This document shows, piece after piece, positions 1 through 7,691 of a stretch of DNA of 60,002 nucleotides. The notes under the pieces are model-generated. The model did not search any database. It saw only the letters and a program-made list of their open reading frames with translations, and had not been told where the DNA came from. Where the stretch lies: positions 1 to 60,002 of the forward strand of contig JAKFDK010000020.1 in assembly GCA_036676195.1 (NCBI GenBank), read 5' to 3'. A program made the translations under genes and the position numbers. This stretch comes from JAKFDK01 sp036676195 (GTDB taxonomy: Bacteria > Bacillota > Sulfobacillia > Symbiobacteriales > ZC4RG38). The first letter of the stretch is position 1; each line of letters starts with the position of its first letter.

Positions 1-130
1 TGATGATTTCCGCGAAGAGGGAGCAGGAGGCCCACCTCCCACTCCCACCACCACGACGGATGGGCATTCACATCCGTGCGGATTCTGTCAACCAAGGGCC
101 TCTGGATCTATCTTACGAGGAGGGATGGAA

Positions 131-595
131 ATGTCCTATATCGTTGATTTTAAAAATGTATCTACGGTTGGTTTAGAATCTTCACCTGTAGCAGAAGCGC
201 TTGCTGGTTTACGTGCTAATGAAGCCCGTTACTTTATGAACAAATACAAGCATGAATTTACGGTTCTACCGGCTAGCGAAAGCCAGGAGACCCTTGATTA
301 TGTGAACCGAATTTTGAAAGAACAACGTGATATTGAGTTTGCGGCCAAGCCATTAGAAACGTCGCGTTTTCAAGTGGAAAATATCAAAATGGCCTATGTC
401 TTCTATGAGGATGGTCTTGAGGTCAATGTGATGTATACGGTTGACGACCCTAAGAAGCGGGCCGTTGGTTTTAAGCTTTCTGAGGGGATGGAGGTACCGA
501 AGGAGTTAGAAGGGGCGTTTAAGTTTGCTAGGCAGAAGTCTAAACTAGCTGGAACGATTCGGGGATCGTTTTTTGTAATTAAAGGAGAATATTGA
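131..595 (+). CDS. hypothetical protein, low-GC orphan gene
   Basis: I do not recognise this 154-residue protein. It is soluble, with no signal peptide or membrane segment. It is a mixed alpha/beta sequence with a charged, lysine-rich C-terminal half (motifs KKRAVGFKL and RQKSKLAGT). The ATG at 131 is preferred over the one at 125 because the Shine-Dalgarno AGGAGG (118-123) sits 7 bases before 131 but touches 125. Its base composition is clearly more AT-rich than almost every other gene here, with A/T-ending codons, which suggests recent transfer from a low-GC relative. It stands alone and is followed by a hairpin. I am sure it is a gene; the function is unknown. Confidence 0.75.
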   Translation: MSYIVDFKNVSTVGLESSPVAEALAGLRANEARYFMNKYKHEFTVLPASESQETLDYVNRILKEQRDIEFAAKPLETSRFQVENIKMAYVFYEDGLEVNVMYTVDDPKKRAVGFKLSEGMEVPKELEGAFKFARQKSKLAGTIRGSFFVIKGEY

Positions 596-627
596 AGTCG
601 GATAGTTGAAAAAGCAGATCAAAGAAA

Positions 628-652
628 GGGCCATCCCGCAATAGGATGGTCC
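628..652 (+). terminator. hairpin, probable weak terminator
   Basis: A 9-bp stem with one G-U pair (628-636 with 644-652) and a 7-base loop lies 33 bases after the stop at 595. The U-tract is poor, so termination is likely but not certain. Confidence 0.5.
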
Positions 653-689
653 TTAGAACTTGCCGTTACAGACAGTGCGGAGAGGTGCA

Positions 690-896
690 TCACAAGGAGT
701 GAAAATCTTTCTGGAATAATCTGTATATATGCCGTGCGGTCTTAAGAGGATTCCCTCTCCAATTGCGGAACTTACCTGACACAGGGGCGCTGTCGTGCTC
801 GACCGGAATCACGAAGACGTCATTCCACTCTTTCGCTTGTCTCAGAGCTATTCTGAGGGTTTTTGCCGTTGGCCCCGATACGGTGAGAAGTACCAC
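690..896 (-). CDS. small hypothetical protein (doubtful)
   Basis: A 68-residue GTG-initiated reading frame with a plausible amino-acid mix (QAKEWNDVFVIPVEHDSAP) but no good Shine-Dalgarno site and no family I recognise. It sits between a low-GC orphan gene and a strong hairpin, so it may be the tail of a decayed gene instead of a functional one. Confidence 0.25.
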   Translation of the reverse strand: MVLLTVSGPTAKTLRIALRQAKEWNDVFVIPVEHDSAPVSGKFRNWRGNPLKTARHIYRLFQKDFHSL

Positions 897-925
897 AAAT
901 AGTTAATATATTCATTTATGCAATA

Positions 926-947
926 ACCCCGGTGGTGTCACCGGGGT
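926..947. terminator. perfect 9-bp hairpin
   Basis: Left arm 926-934, tetraloop 935-938, right arm 939-947, followed on the plus strand by a T-rich stretch (CTTACTTTTC). It could end a plus transcript or serve as a second terminator for the minus-strand operon that stops at 1035. Confidence 0.6.
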
Positions 948-1001
948 CTTACTTTTCGCCCGCGGCTCTCGCTTTTAAAGCGGTAAGCTTGCCACTGGGG
1001 T

Positions 1002-1024
1002 GCCCGCACGGATCTAGTGCGGGC
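1002..1024 (-). terminator. hairpin after ABC permease gene
   Basis: An 8-bp GC-rich stem (1002-1009 with 1017-1024) just downstream of the last gene of the minus-strand sigma/ABC operon. It has no U-tract, so it is only a candidate. Confidence 0.35.
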
Positions 1025-1034
1025 GCCATTTCGT

Positions 1035-1856
1035 TTAGAATTCCCGACGCCGGAAGGCGGCCATCCCGGCGAGCAGGACTCCCACCAGGTAGAGCAGGCC
1101 GTAGAGCAGCATCCAGCCGGAAGGGTCCGCCCCGAGCTTAAGCTGAATCAGCCCCGGCTCGCCGATCCCGTGCCGCAAATGTCCGGTCACCCAGCCATTC
1201 ATACTGGCGCCCGGCAAGAGGAGCGAGAGTATGACGCCCGAGAGCTCCAGCTGCGGCAGGCGCAACGTGTGCCCCGCCATCTCCAGCAGGTTGCCCAACC
1301 AGGTGAAGAGCAGGAGCAGCAGGGCGCCAACCCCGGCCCCGACAGGACCGATCCCCGCGCTCAGCCAGAGCGTGAGGGCGAGTTGCACCAGTGGCGCGAG
1401 CGTGAAGACCGGCAGCCCGATCCACCATCCGGACGGCCAGAGCCCCGTGGTCCAGCCAAAGGCCAGCAGGATCGCCACGTAAAAGAGGGCTGCATAAGCG
1501 GCCACCCCTGCGCCCAGCCCCAGGAACTGCCCCAGGAAGACCGCCTGCCGCCGGACAGGCCGGCTGATCACCATCTGGGAGCGTCCGGACTCCGCGTCCA
1601 TGCCCGCCGTCACGATGGCTGCAAAGGAGGCGACGGTGCTGACGAGCAGGCAGGTGGCGACCAGCATCATGGTGAGCAGTTGCTGGTGCACATTGACCCG
1701 CACCGCCGTAAGCGTGCCTGGTTCCGTCGCCTCAGAGCGCAGGATGAAGGCAAAGAGCGCGACCGGAAGGGCCGAGGCGGGCGCCAGGAGCCAGACGAGA
1801 CGACGCTGCAGAAGCTCCCGGACCTGAAAGCCGGCTACGATCGCCCAATCAGCCAC
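1035..1856 (-). CDS. ABC-2 type transporter permease
   Basis: A 273-residue polytopic membrane protein with about six hydrophobic segments (near residues 20-36, 60-85, 105-140, 147-170, 175-195 and 248-265). This is the usual architecture of single-gene ABC-2 permeases such as the NosY and bacitracin-exporter types. It overlaps the 3' end of the ATPase gene by 8 bases, so the two are translationally coupled and should form one exporter. The substrate cannot be read from the sequence. Because the operon starts with an ECF sigma factor and its anti-sigma factor, a cell-envelope-stress or antibiotic-detoxification role is the natural inference. Confidence 0.85.
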   Translation of the reverse strand: MADWAIVAGFQVRELLQRRLVWLLAPASALPVALFAFILRSEATEPGTLTAVRVNVHQQLLTMMLVATCLLVSTVASFAAIVTAGMDAESGRSQMVISRPVRRQAVFLGQFLGLGAGVAAYAALFYVAILLAFGWTTGLWPSGWWIGLPVFTLAPLVQLALTLWLSAGIGPVGAGVGALLLLLFTWLGNLLEMAGHTLRLPQLELSGVILSLLLPGASMNGWVTGHLRHGIGEPGLIQLKLGADPSGWMLLYGLLYLVGVLLAGMAAFRRREF

Positions 1857-2760
1857 CGGCGCTCACCTCCCCCGGTGCGGTTACCAGATCGACGAAGAGA
1901 TCCTCCAGGCTGCGGTGGCGGGGGACCAGCTCGTAGAGGCGGGCGCCCGCCTGGATGATCGCCGCGGCCAGGTCCGGCACGTGGGTCCCATCAGGGAGGA
2001 CGACGCGCAGCCGTCCATCCGGCAGCGCCGTGACCGGTCCAAATGCGGCGAGTCGCTCAGGCGCGAGCGGCTCCGCCCGGAGGGTCACCTCGACCTTGCG
2101 CCCGGCCAGGTCCGACATGGTGCCCGTCGCCACGATTTGGCCCGCCCGGATCACGGCGAGGTGGTCGCAAAGTTGCTCGAGCTCAGTCAGCAGATGCGTA
2201 TTCAGGAAGATCGTGACACCCTCCGCTTGCAGTTCCCGCAGCAGCGTGCGCACGAAGCGGCGCCCAAGGGGATCGAGGGCGGCAGTCGGTTCGTCCAGGA
2301 TCAACAGGCGCGGGCGATGGAGGAGGGCGGCGCCCAAGGCGAGGCGTTGCCGCATCCCGTTCGAGAAGGTGGAGACCGGCCGCTTTGCTGCCTCCAGGAG
2401 CCCTACCTGGGTGAGTACGGCCATCAGGCGCTCCCGATCCGGCTTCAGCCCGGCCAGGTGGCCGTAGTAGCCCAGAAGGTCGAGCGCCTTCGGCCACTCG
2501 GGCATGCGGTAGTGCTCGGGCAGGAAGCCGAGGAGCGCATTGGCCTGGCGGCTGCCGATGGGGTGGCCGAAGATCGAGCCGCTGCCCGCAGTCGGCTCGA
2601 GCAGGCCGGTCAGGAGCTTCACCACGGTAGACTTCCCGGCGCCATTTGGACCCAGAAAGCCAAAGATGGAGCCGGCGGGGACGGTCAGGGAGATATTCTG
2701 GCATCCCCGCGCCCGGCCGTAGAACTTCGTGAGCCCGTGGGTTTCGACGGCGATGCTCAT
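1849..2760 (-). CDS. ABC transporter ATP-binding protein
   Basis: A 303-residue nucleotide-binding subunit. Walker A GPNGAGKST lies at residues 37-45, the signature (degenerate, FSNGMRQRL) at about 132-140, Walker B LLILDEP at 152-158 and the H-loop histidine at 189. A C-terminal domain of about 90 residues follows, as in the CcmA/BcrA/NosF group. The ATG start lies 4 bases past the stop of the anti-sigma gene, and the 3' end overlaps the permease gene. It powers the exporter formed with the 1035-1856 permease; the substrate is unknown. Confidence 0.93.
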   Translation of the reverse strand: MSIAVETHGLTKFYGRARGCQNISLTVPAGSIFGFLGPNGAGKSTVVKLLTGLLEPTAGSGSIFGHPIGSRQANALLGFLPEHYRMPEWPKALDLLGYYGHLAGLKPDRERLMAVLTQVGLLEAAKRPVSTFSNGMRQRLALGAALLHRPRLLILDEPTAALDPLGRRFVRTLLRELQAEGVTIFLNTHLLTELEQLCDHLAVIRAGQIVATGTMSDLAGRKVEVTLRAEPLAPERLAAFGPVTALPDGRLRVVLPDGTHVPDLAAAIIQAGARLYELVPRHRSLEDLFVDLVTAPGEVSAGG

Positions 2761-2764
2761 GGCG

Positions 2765-3844
2765 CTACCGCACCGCCACGGCCAGGAGCTCGGCGCGGGT
2801 GAGCTTACCGCCTACGAAGTAGGTAAAGCCGCCCTGCTGCCAGACAAGGGCGCCGCCGTCTTCTCTCGGGTAGTAGACGCCTTGCGCCTGACCGATCGCA
2901 ACCTTCTCGCCCACCTCCGGGCCAACGGGGAGTGGGAGGGTATGCGCCAGGTCGGGGATCTGGCGAATCTGTTCGATCACTGATGCGGGCGCCCCCGCCA
3001 GCTGGCCCATCAGCCCTGCCAGCGCCGGCAGGTCGACCCCGTCCGTGCCGCTCACCTGAAGGTGGGTCGCCTGAACGATCAAGAGGGTGCGGCCGTCTGC
3101 CCCCCTCCACTGACGGGCTACTACGGCGGGCGTCACCACCTGGAAGGTCTGTCCCTTGAGCTTCGGGTCGAGGGAGGCCATAATGCCCTGGTCATACAGC
3201 CAGTTGTTGATGGCGTCCACATCGGGGCGAAGGATGTAGGTGGTCGGGCGCATGGCGCCCCAGCGGGTCGGCTCCGCTGGCAGGCCCGCCGGAAGGGCTG
3301 CGGGCTGAAGCAACGGCCCCATCAGGTCGGCCGCCGCCGCAGGTGTGGTTGGCTCCATGGTGGGGAGCTGCTCGGGGCCGCTCACCTGCGCCAGCTTACG
3401 GACCAACTCGGGGGACAGCTTCCTATCCAGGCCCTGGATGGCGTTGGCGATCGCTTGCGGGCTCGTCTCGATGGTGGCGATTTTTTGCGTCCGGAAGATC
3501 GAGAGCCAGTTGGCAGCGGCGGCGCGCCAGGGATCGACGAGTAGAATGGCCGTAAAGAGAGCCAAGACGGCACAGCCGACGGCGACGGGGCGCAGGCGTG
3601 GCATGGTCGTTTGCACGGGTAAGATCTCCTCCCATGGGATTGTTGGCACGGGGCTCTTTGCGACCGCCGTTCGCACGGCGTTGAGGAGCAGTTGCGTCTC
3701 CTGGGCGGTTTTTGCGAGCGTCGTCAGCCGGGCACGGCAGGTCGGGCAGGAAGCGAGGTGGCGCTGCAGGTTGGCGGATCGAAGCTCGTGATCCAAAACG
3801 GCACGGAGATCACCTTCGGGCGGGTGAGTAAGCCACCAACTCAT
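2765..3844 (-). CDS. anti-sigma factor with zinc-finger (ZAS) N-terminus and membrane anchor
   Basis: A 359-residue protein starting at the ATG at 3844, which has AAAGGAGG and AAGGAG upstream and overlaps the end of the sigma gene by 35 bases. Residues 29-36 form the H-x3-C-x2-C motif typical of zinc-binding anti-sigma domains. A single membrane segment spans about residues 86-103, and some 250 extracytoplasmic residues follow that I cannot assign to a known sensor fold. It should hold the adjacent ECF sigma factor inactive until an outside signal is sensed. An upstream in-frame extension to 3949 would bury most of it inside the sigma gene and has no ribosome site. Confidence 0.85.
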   Translation of the reverse strand: MSWWLTHPPEGDLRAVLDHELRSANLQRHLASCPTCRARLTTLAKTAQETQLLLNAVRTAVAKSPVPTIPWEEILPVQTTMPRLRPVAVGCAVLALFTAILLVDPWRAAAANWLSIFRTQKIATIETSPQAIANAIQGLDRKLSPELVRKLAQVSGPEQLPTMEPTTPAAAADLMGPLLQPAALPAGLPAEPTRWGAMRPTTYILRPDVDAINNWLYDQGIMASLDPKLKGQTFQVVTPAVVARQWRGADGRTLLIVQATHLQVSGTDGVDLPALAGLMGQLAGAPASVIEQIRQIPDLAHTLPLPVGPEVGEKVAIGQAQGVYYPREDGGALVWQQGGFTYFVGGKLTRAELLAVAVR

Positions 3845-4307
3845 ACTGCTCCTTGCACCTCCTTTCGGCACGGGCCAAGAGGGTTCCGACTGATCCGAGT
3901 CGGCAACGGGCCGCCTGGGCGATCTCCTGGTAGGAGAGCCCCTCGGCACGGAGTAGGAGGATCAGCCGGTCGCGGGGCGCGAGCCGATCGAGCGCGGACC
4001 GCACCAGTCGCGCCTGCTCGTGCTCGACCATCACCTGCGCCGGGTCCGGTAGGGCCTCGCAAGTAGGATCGGTCAGTTGCGCATCCGAGGGCGGGAGATC
4101 GAGGGTGCGCTGCCCACGGCGGAGGGCGTCGTAGGCCAGACGACTGACGACCTGGCGGAGCCAGGCGCCGGGGTTCTGCACGGTTCCCTTTCCCTGCCCG
4201 AGCAGTCGGGTCACCGCCTCCTGGGCGGCATCCTCGGCCTCGTGACGGTCGCCCAAGAGCAGGAGCGCCCGCCGGAACGTCGCAGTATAGAGATCCTGCA
4301 GGTCCAC
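3810..4307 (-). CDS. RNA polymerase ECF sigma factor
   Basis: A 165-residue sigma-70 family protein of the extracytoplasmic-function type. Region 2 occupies about residues 5-70 (DAAQEAVTRLL, AWLRQVVSRLAYD) and region 4 about 105-155 (PRDRLILLLRAEGLSYQEIA with a helix-turn-helix). The GTG start at 4307 follows GGGAGGTGA at 5-base spacing. It heads the operon sigma, anti-sigma, ABC ATPase, ABC permease. An ECF-like promoter just upstream (4330-4355) suggests it transcribes its own operon. Confidence 0.92.
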   Translation of the reverse strand: MDLQDLYTATFRRALLLLGDRHEAEDAAQEAVTRLLGQGKGTVQNPGAWLRQVVSRLAYDALRRGQRTLDLPPSDAQLTDPTCEALPDPAQVMVEHEQARLVRSALDRLAPRDRLILLLRAEGLSYQEIAQAARCRLGSVGTLLARAERRCKEQYELVAYSPARR

Positions 4308-4329
4308 CCAGTCACCTCCCTAATAGAAA

Positions 4330-4355
4330 GACGGGGACGCCCGCACTTTGTGACA
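4330..4355 (-). promoter_or_regulatory. candidate ECF-dependent promoter of the sigma/ABC operon
   Basis: On the minus strand TGTCACA (4355-4349) is followed after 15 bases by CGTC (4333-4330). This resembles bipartite promoters reported for some ECF sigma groups (for example ECF41), although this sigma factor lacks the C-terminal extension of that group. It lies 23 bases before the start codon. Autoregulation is inferred. Confidence 0.5.
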
Positions 4356-4535
4356 GGCTGCGTACACTTCTAATATTGCGCCGGCTGCGGCGGTCCCTTC
4401 TCCTGGGGTACGCGGTACTTAATGCGTACTACGGTCTTTCACCGGCCTAGCGGTTTATCGGGATCCAGAATTTCATATATGAACCCGCCAATCAACGGGC
4501 CGGATGTTGGCACCCGCATGGCTTGAGACCCGAAA

Positions 4536-4568
4536 AAAGAAGCCCGAACATGCCGTTCGAACTTCTTT
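4536..4568 (-). terminator. Rho-independent terminator on the minus strand
   Basis: Two helices (7 bp outer, 5 bp inner, with a 2x2 internal loop) followed on the minus strand by TTCTTTTTTC. No intact minus-strand gene precedes it, so it is probably the relic of a lost gene or serves a small RNA. Confidence 0.6.
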
Positions 4569-5137
4569 CAACAGCGGCGAGTTAAATTCGCCGTTTGATA
4601 TGCCGCGGTGAAGCGTAGCATAGTCATCGCGCCAATGAGATGATCACGCCAGGAAGTGTCATTCGCGGCTCAAAAATGAACCACCTTGGCAGATTAGTTG
4701 AACCACTGAGATGGGGGTATGGTCAGCCGGCCGTCTGGTCAACACAACGGGCAGCCCCTGGGCACCAGGCAGGAGACTGCCCGCGCTGCCATCGGCCAAC
4801 GAACGGAACGGAGCACTTCTCGGAGATTCGCCGCTTTTTGCCGGTGAATCACTCGCCGCATGCGGAATTATGCGGCGAATCCCCCAAAATGGGCACGGTG
4901 CAGGCAGACGAGCCACTGAATTTCGCCTTGCCGGGTCCAAAACGTCCCGATTCGGGCCGAAATCAGCGATCTCTGAGGCGAATGGGCCGTCCCGCCACAT
5001 GATTCGCCGCGAAATTCCGCCCGACTCCGAACTTCGTCCGGAAAAAAAGCGGTGAACCGCACACACACCGCCAACACCCGCTTGTATCGCGGTTCCCATA
5101 ACCCTAACTCGCAAGCCCGCGACGCTGCATTACCCAC
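4569..5137. other. non-coding stretch with short hairpin-forming repeats
   Basis: No convincing gene here. Reading frames exist on both strands but have arginine/serine/proline-rich shadow composition and no ribosome sites. The words GATTCGCCGC and GCGGCGAATC recur (near 4825, 4870 and 5001) and build two adjacent hairpins at 4825-4850 and 4854-4877. This looks like the debris of a repeat element. Confidence 0.5.
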
Positions 5138-5263
5138 ACGTTTTCGGAACAAGAACTAAAGGAGTTTGCGACAGACTACGCAGCAGCAGATGAACCAGAG
5201 TATCACCTGACGGTTGAGCAGGCGCTGGCCCGGTATAGACAGCGCATCCGGAGCCATGGTTGA
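5138..5263 (+). pseudogene. C-terminal remnant of an antitoxin-like protein
   Basis: An open frame without a start codon encodes about 41 residues (TFSEQELKEF, then AAADEPEYHLTVEQALARY) ending in a stop at 5261-5263. It aligns with the C-terminal part of the minus-strand protein at 5429-5716 (TFSEEELRAF, AEAEDTDELLTKDEALKL). Both therefore belong to one small-protein family, and this copy has lost its N-terminal half. Short acidic Phd/RelB-like antitoxins look similar, but the family assignment is my inference. Confidence 0.5.
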
Positions 5264-5428
5264 GGGAAGGTCGGACTTCCGGGCTCTGGTGTAATGGTAT
5301 GACGCTGCGAGCCTTTCCGGCTCAGACCCTTCGCTCCGCCGCATCGACACCTGTCACGCTCCGAGCGAAGGGTGCCACCAGCAGCGAGGGCCAACCCGTC
5401 ACCGGGGCCAACGTCCAGTAGATCGCCG

Positions 5429-5716
5429 TCACCCACAACGCATCGAAAGTCGAGGATGTGGCCCCGGTGCCAGTTTCAGGGCCTCATCTTTGGTCAGCAA
5501 TTCATCCGTGTCTTCTGCCTCAGCCCAGCCAAGCAGAAAGGCACGCAGTTCCTCTTCGGAGAATGTTTCGGTGATATCTTCCACCGGAACGACTGCAACT
5601 GTGATGCCCTCGAAGGCAAGAACAGAGGGCGCTCCTCCCTTTGCCCGCTGCAAGATCTCCTGAAGGATCTGGCTCTGTTGGACCTCCTCTTGCCTGACCT
5701 TTCGAGCCCTGTGCAT
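5429..5716 (-). CDS. small antitoxin-like protein
   Basis: A 95-residue protein. The N-terminus (about 30 residues) is a charged helix. A beta-like segment ITVAVVPVEDI follows, and then an acidic helical tail (SEEELRAFLLGWAEAED). The layout resembles prevent-host-death-type antitoxins, whose strand ends in a P-V-E-D motif. The last 12 residues (after DEALKL) depart from the paralogous remnant at 5138-5263, so the true C-terminus may have been replaced. No toxin gene is visible beside it. Medium confidence that it is a gene, low that it is an active antitoxin. Confidence 0.45.
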   Translation of the reverse strand: MHRARKVRQEEVQQSQILQEILQRAKGGAPSVLAFEGITVAVVPVEDITETFSEEELRAFLLGWAEAEDTDELLTKDEALKLAPGPHPRLSMRCG

Positions 5717-6067
5717 CGTCTACCCCCCCGTGAACAAGCCCTCGATGGGAACCAATGAAAAGTTCGAACAATGAACCCGCTGTTTGGAGTATACAACCAG
5801 CCGAGGGACACTAACAGCCCAGTTGTCCTCAGGAACTGCCTGTGCGGAGTGGCGGAAGACATCCTTACGGTAAGATCCAATTCGATATGAACCGAATCAG
5901 CCAGGCACTGCCCCTCCGCTCGCTTCGGGAGCCCAAGCTGATCGAGTGACATGGAAGGCGACGGAGCACCCTCGGGAAGGGGTGCACGTCGCCTTCACGT
6001 TCGCATATATGGAAACACCTGTCCTGGTGTTGTTTGCGTGCCCGTTACGTGAACGACCCCAATACCG
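5717..6067. other. intergenic stretch with strong hairpin at 5955-5995
   Basis: No gene seen. It contains a hairpin at 5955-5995 with a 9-bp outer stem (AAGGCGACG with CGTCGCCTT) and a 6-bp inner stem (GCACCC with GGGTGC). It looks like a terminator without a U-tract. Just before 6068 a short frame reads YVNDPNTD, a phrase common in GAF domains, which suggests the broken gene downstream once began farther left. Confidence 0.45.
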
Positions 6068-6484
6068 ATGATGGCAGCACTGCCGGTCCTGGTGGTGCCT
6101 GTAACCGCCGCTGACCGCCTGTTGGGCGTCATGCGGGCCAGTCGGAACGGGGTGAACCGCTTCAGCAACGAGGACCTGGCGGTGATGCAGGTGCTGGCCG
6201 ACCATGTCGGTATGGCCCTGGACCATGCCCGGCTCTATGCCGAGGCGCGATCCATGGCCATTACCGATCCGCTGACCGGGTTGTACAACCGCCATTTCCT
6301 CGACACGTTCATGGGGGCACAGGCGAACCAGGGGTCAGACCACTCGGTGGCCCTGCTCATGATCGATCTCTTCGAATTCAAAAAGGTCAACGACACCTGG
6401 GGACACCTGCAGGGCGACGCCCTGCTGCAGGATACGGCCCGGCTGCTGCAGGGCAGCGTGCGCAGTACGTCTGGTTGGTCCTGA
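6068..6484 (+). pseudogene. broken GAF-GGDEF diguanylate cyclase
   Basis: 138 codons cover the end of a GAF domain (about residues 1-60, with LVVPVTAADRLLGVMRASR) and the first half of a GGDEF domain (ITDPLTGLYNRHFLD, then LLMIDLFEFKKVNDTWGH). The frame stops before the GGEEF signature, so no active site can form. The N-terminal side also appears frameshifted: the preceding codons YVNDPNTD are in another frame. Full-length relatives make cyclic-di-GMP. This copy is a double-ended fragment and should be inactive. Confidence 0.75.
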
Positions 6485-6530
6485 TGTCTGAGAAGTCTTC
6501 CCCGATTCACCTGGTCAGGGCATGATAGAA

Positions 6531-6573
6531 AATCGAGCGCAAGTGGGGCAAACACTGCCACTTCCGCTCGATT
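6531..6573. repeat. 16-bp inverted repeat with 11-base centre
   Basis: The arms AATCGAGCG-C-AAGTGG and its reverse complement (one mismatch) flank GGCAAACACTG. There is no U-tract. It sits just after the GGDEF fragment and before the tandem array, and may be an insertion-element scar or a strong cruciform or hairpin. Confidence 0.55.
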
Positions 6574-6600
6574 CATTGTCTGCCAAGCCAGTTGAGAGAT

Positions 6601-6856
6601 TCGCCGTTGAATGATCCGGGGGTTGCTGGCGAACAATCCAGGGGGTGCTGGCGGACAATCCGGGGGTTGCTGGCGAACCATCCAGGGGTTGCTGGTGAAC
6701 TATCCAGGGATTACCGGTGAATGATCCAGGGGTTACTGGTGAATGATCCAGAGGCTACTGGTGATGATCAAGTGATTACCCGTGATCATTAGGTATTTAC
6801 CCGTGGTCATCAAGTAATTACCCGTGATCGTTAAGTGATTACTGGTGACCATTCAG
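6601..6856 (+). repeat. degenerate tandem array, about twelve 21-22-bp units
   Basis: Head-to-tail units without spacers. The left half has a 22-bp unit approximating TTGCTGGYGAACNATCCAGG. The right half drifts to a 21-bp unit approximating TAATTACCCGTGATCATTAAG. Units vary by a few bases and share the order TNACYSGTGA. No protein reads sensibly through it. Function unknown; the layout fits iterons, transposase-binding arrays or slippage-expanded minisatellites. Confidence 0.75.
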
Positions 6857-7159
6857 AGGGTACCCAGAGCGATGATGACAGTCGTGGCGGCTCTGAGCGA
6901 CGTCGACCGGTGAGACGGGGGCGACCTGTGCGCCCGCTGCCGGGCAGTAGCTGTGACTCGCCCCGGGAGTGCCCTGGAGTCGCTTGCCGGGCTGCGGCGG
7001 TTGGCACAGCACTCACCGGGCACACTGCGGCGATGTACCGGCCCCTGACCAGCCGACTGTCCGGATCGTGCCGGTGTGGTGGCCGTGGGTTATCTTGGTG
7101 GTGTGACCATGCTGCTGCCAACGTGGACAATCCCCGCCTGTCTGCTACCAGACAACGTA
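6857..7159. other. unassigned spacer between two repeat blocks
   Basis: About 300 bases of high-GC sequence with open frames on both strands but no recognisable protein, ribosome site or RNA fold. It separates the two blocks of the same tandem repeat and may be an insertion into the array or a deletion scar. Confidence 0.4.
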
Positions 7160-7236
7160 AAGGAATCACCCGACGCTGTTAAGTAATTACCCGGCGCTGT
7201 TAAGTAATCACCCGGCACTGTTAAGGAATCACCGGC
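7160..7236 (+). repeat. second block of the tandem array, four units
   Basis: Four 21-bp units approximating TAATYACCCGGCRCTGTTAAG, in the same orientation as the block at 6601-6856 and closest to that block's right half. The direct orientation argues against the two blocks being inverted ends of one insertion sequence. Confidence 0.65.
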
Positions 7237-7312
7237 AGACGACCGGCGGGTTGCACACGGCAAAACGGTCCTGCGCGCCGTGCGTGCAGGACCGGTGAAG
7301 TGCATGTATGAT

Positions 7313-7660
7313 TCAAATAGCGGACAGGATCAGGGAAAACACCATCCAGACCAGCGCAAAGACAACGACCTGAACGCCCATCCCTACACCCATGACCTTC
7401 AGAGTCCACTTGGCCACGTCCCACTTACGCTGCTTGGGCGGGGTCTTGTCAGCCTTGAAGCTGCCCTTACGCTCACGGGGGGCCGGGGGTGGCGGCACAA
7501 CCCTGGTGACCCAGCGATTCATGACAAAAACGTAAACGATGGTTACACCCAGCAACAGATAGGTGTACTGGCTGAAAAACCGGTTCATCAGTGCCATCAC
7601 GGCACCGAACCCGGCCGCAGCCACCGCGTTGGCCTTGGCCACCGGTATCAGTTCCTGCAA
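7313..7660 (-). CDS. small membrane protein of unknown function
   Basis: A 115-residue protein with a hydrophobic N-terminal half (segments about 10-25 and 30-46), a polar proline/lysine-rich linker (PPPPAPRERKGSFKADKTPP) and one more membrane segment near 90-112. The TTG start at 7660 has AGGAAGGGG about 12 bases upstream. It is just downstream of the HD-GYP gene (31 bases), so it may be cotranscribed with it. I do not recognise a family. Confidence 0.6.
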   Translation of the reverse strand: MQELIPVAKANAVAAAGFGAVMALMNRFFSQYTYLLLGVTIVYVFVMNRWVTRVVPPPPAPRERKGSFKADKTPPKQRKWDVAKWTLKVMGVGMGVQVVVFALVWMVFSLILSAI

Positions 7661-7691
7661 AAAACCCCGTCCCCTTCCTGATCAGCTTCCG

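Noticed and set aside
1017..1958. 313-residue plus-strand open frame
   Set aside because: Antisense to the ABC permease gene, with E/Q/R/P-rich shadow composition.
4659..5114. 151-residue minus-strand open frame
   Set aside because: Random-looking R/S/P-rich sequence crossing hairpin repeats, with no ribosome site or domain.
5284..5345. tRNA-like segment containing GGTGTAATGGTATGAC
   Set aside because: It resembles a D-arm, but there is no T-loop consensus (GTTCGAATC type), no 7-bp acceptor stem and no anticodon stem, so it is not a tRNA gene.
6601..7236. Possible CRISPR array
   Set aside because: Units are contiguous 21-22-bp repeats without unique spacers, the repeats drift in sequence, and no cas gene is present.
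6601..7236. Inverted ends of an IS21-type element
   Set aside because: The two repeat blocks have the same orientation, and no istA/istB-like coding sequence lies between them.
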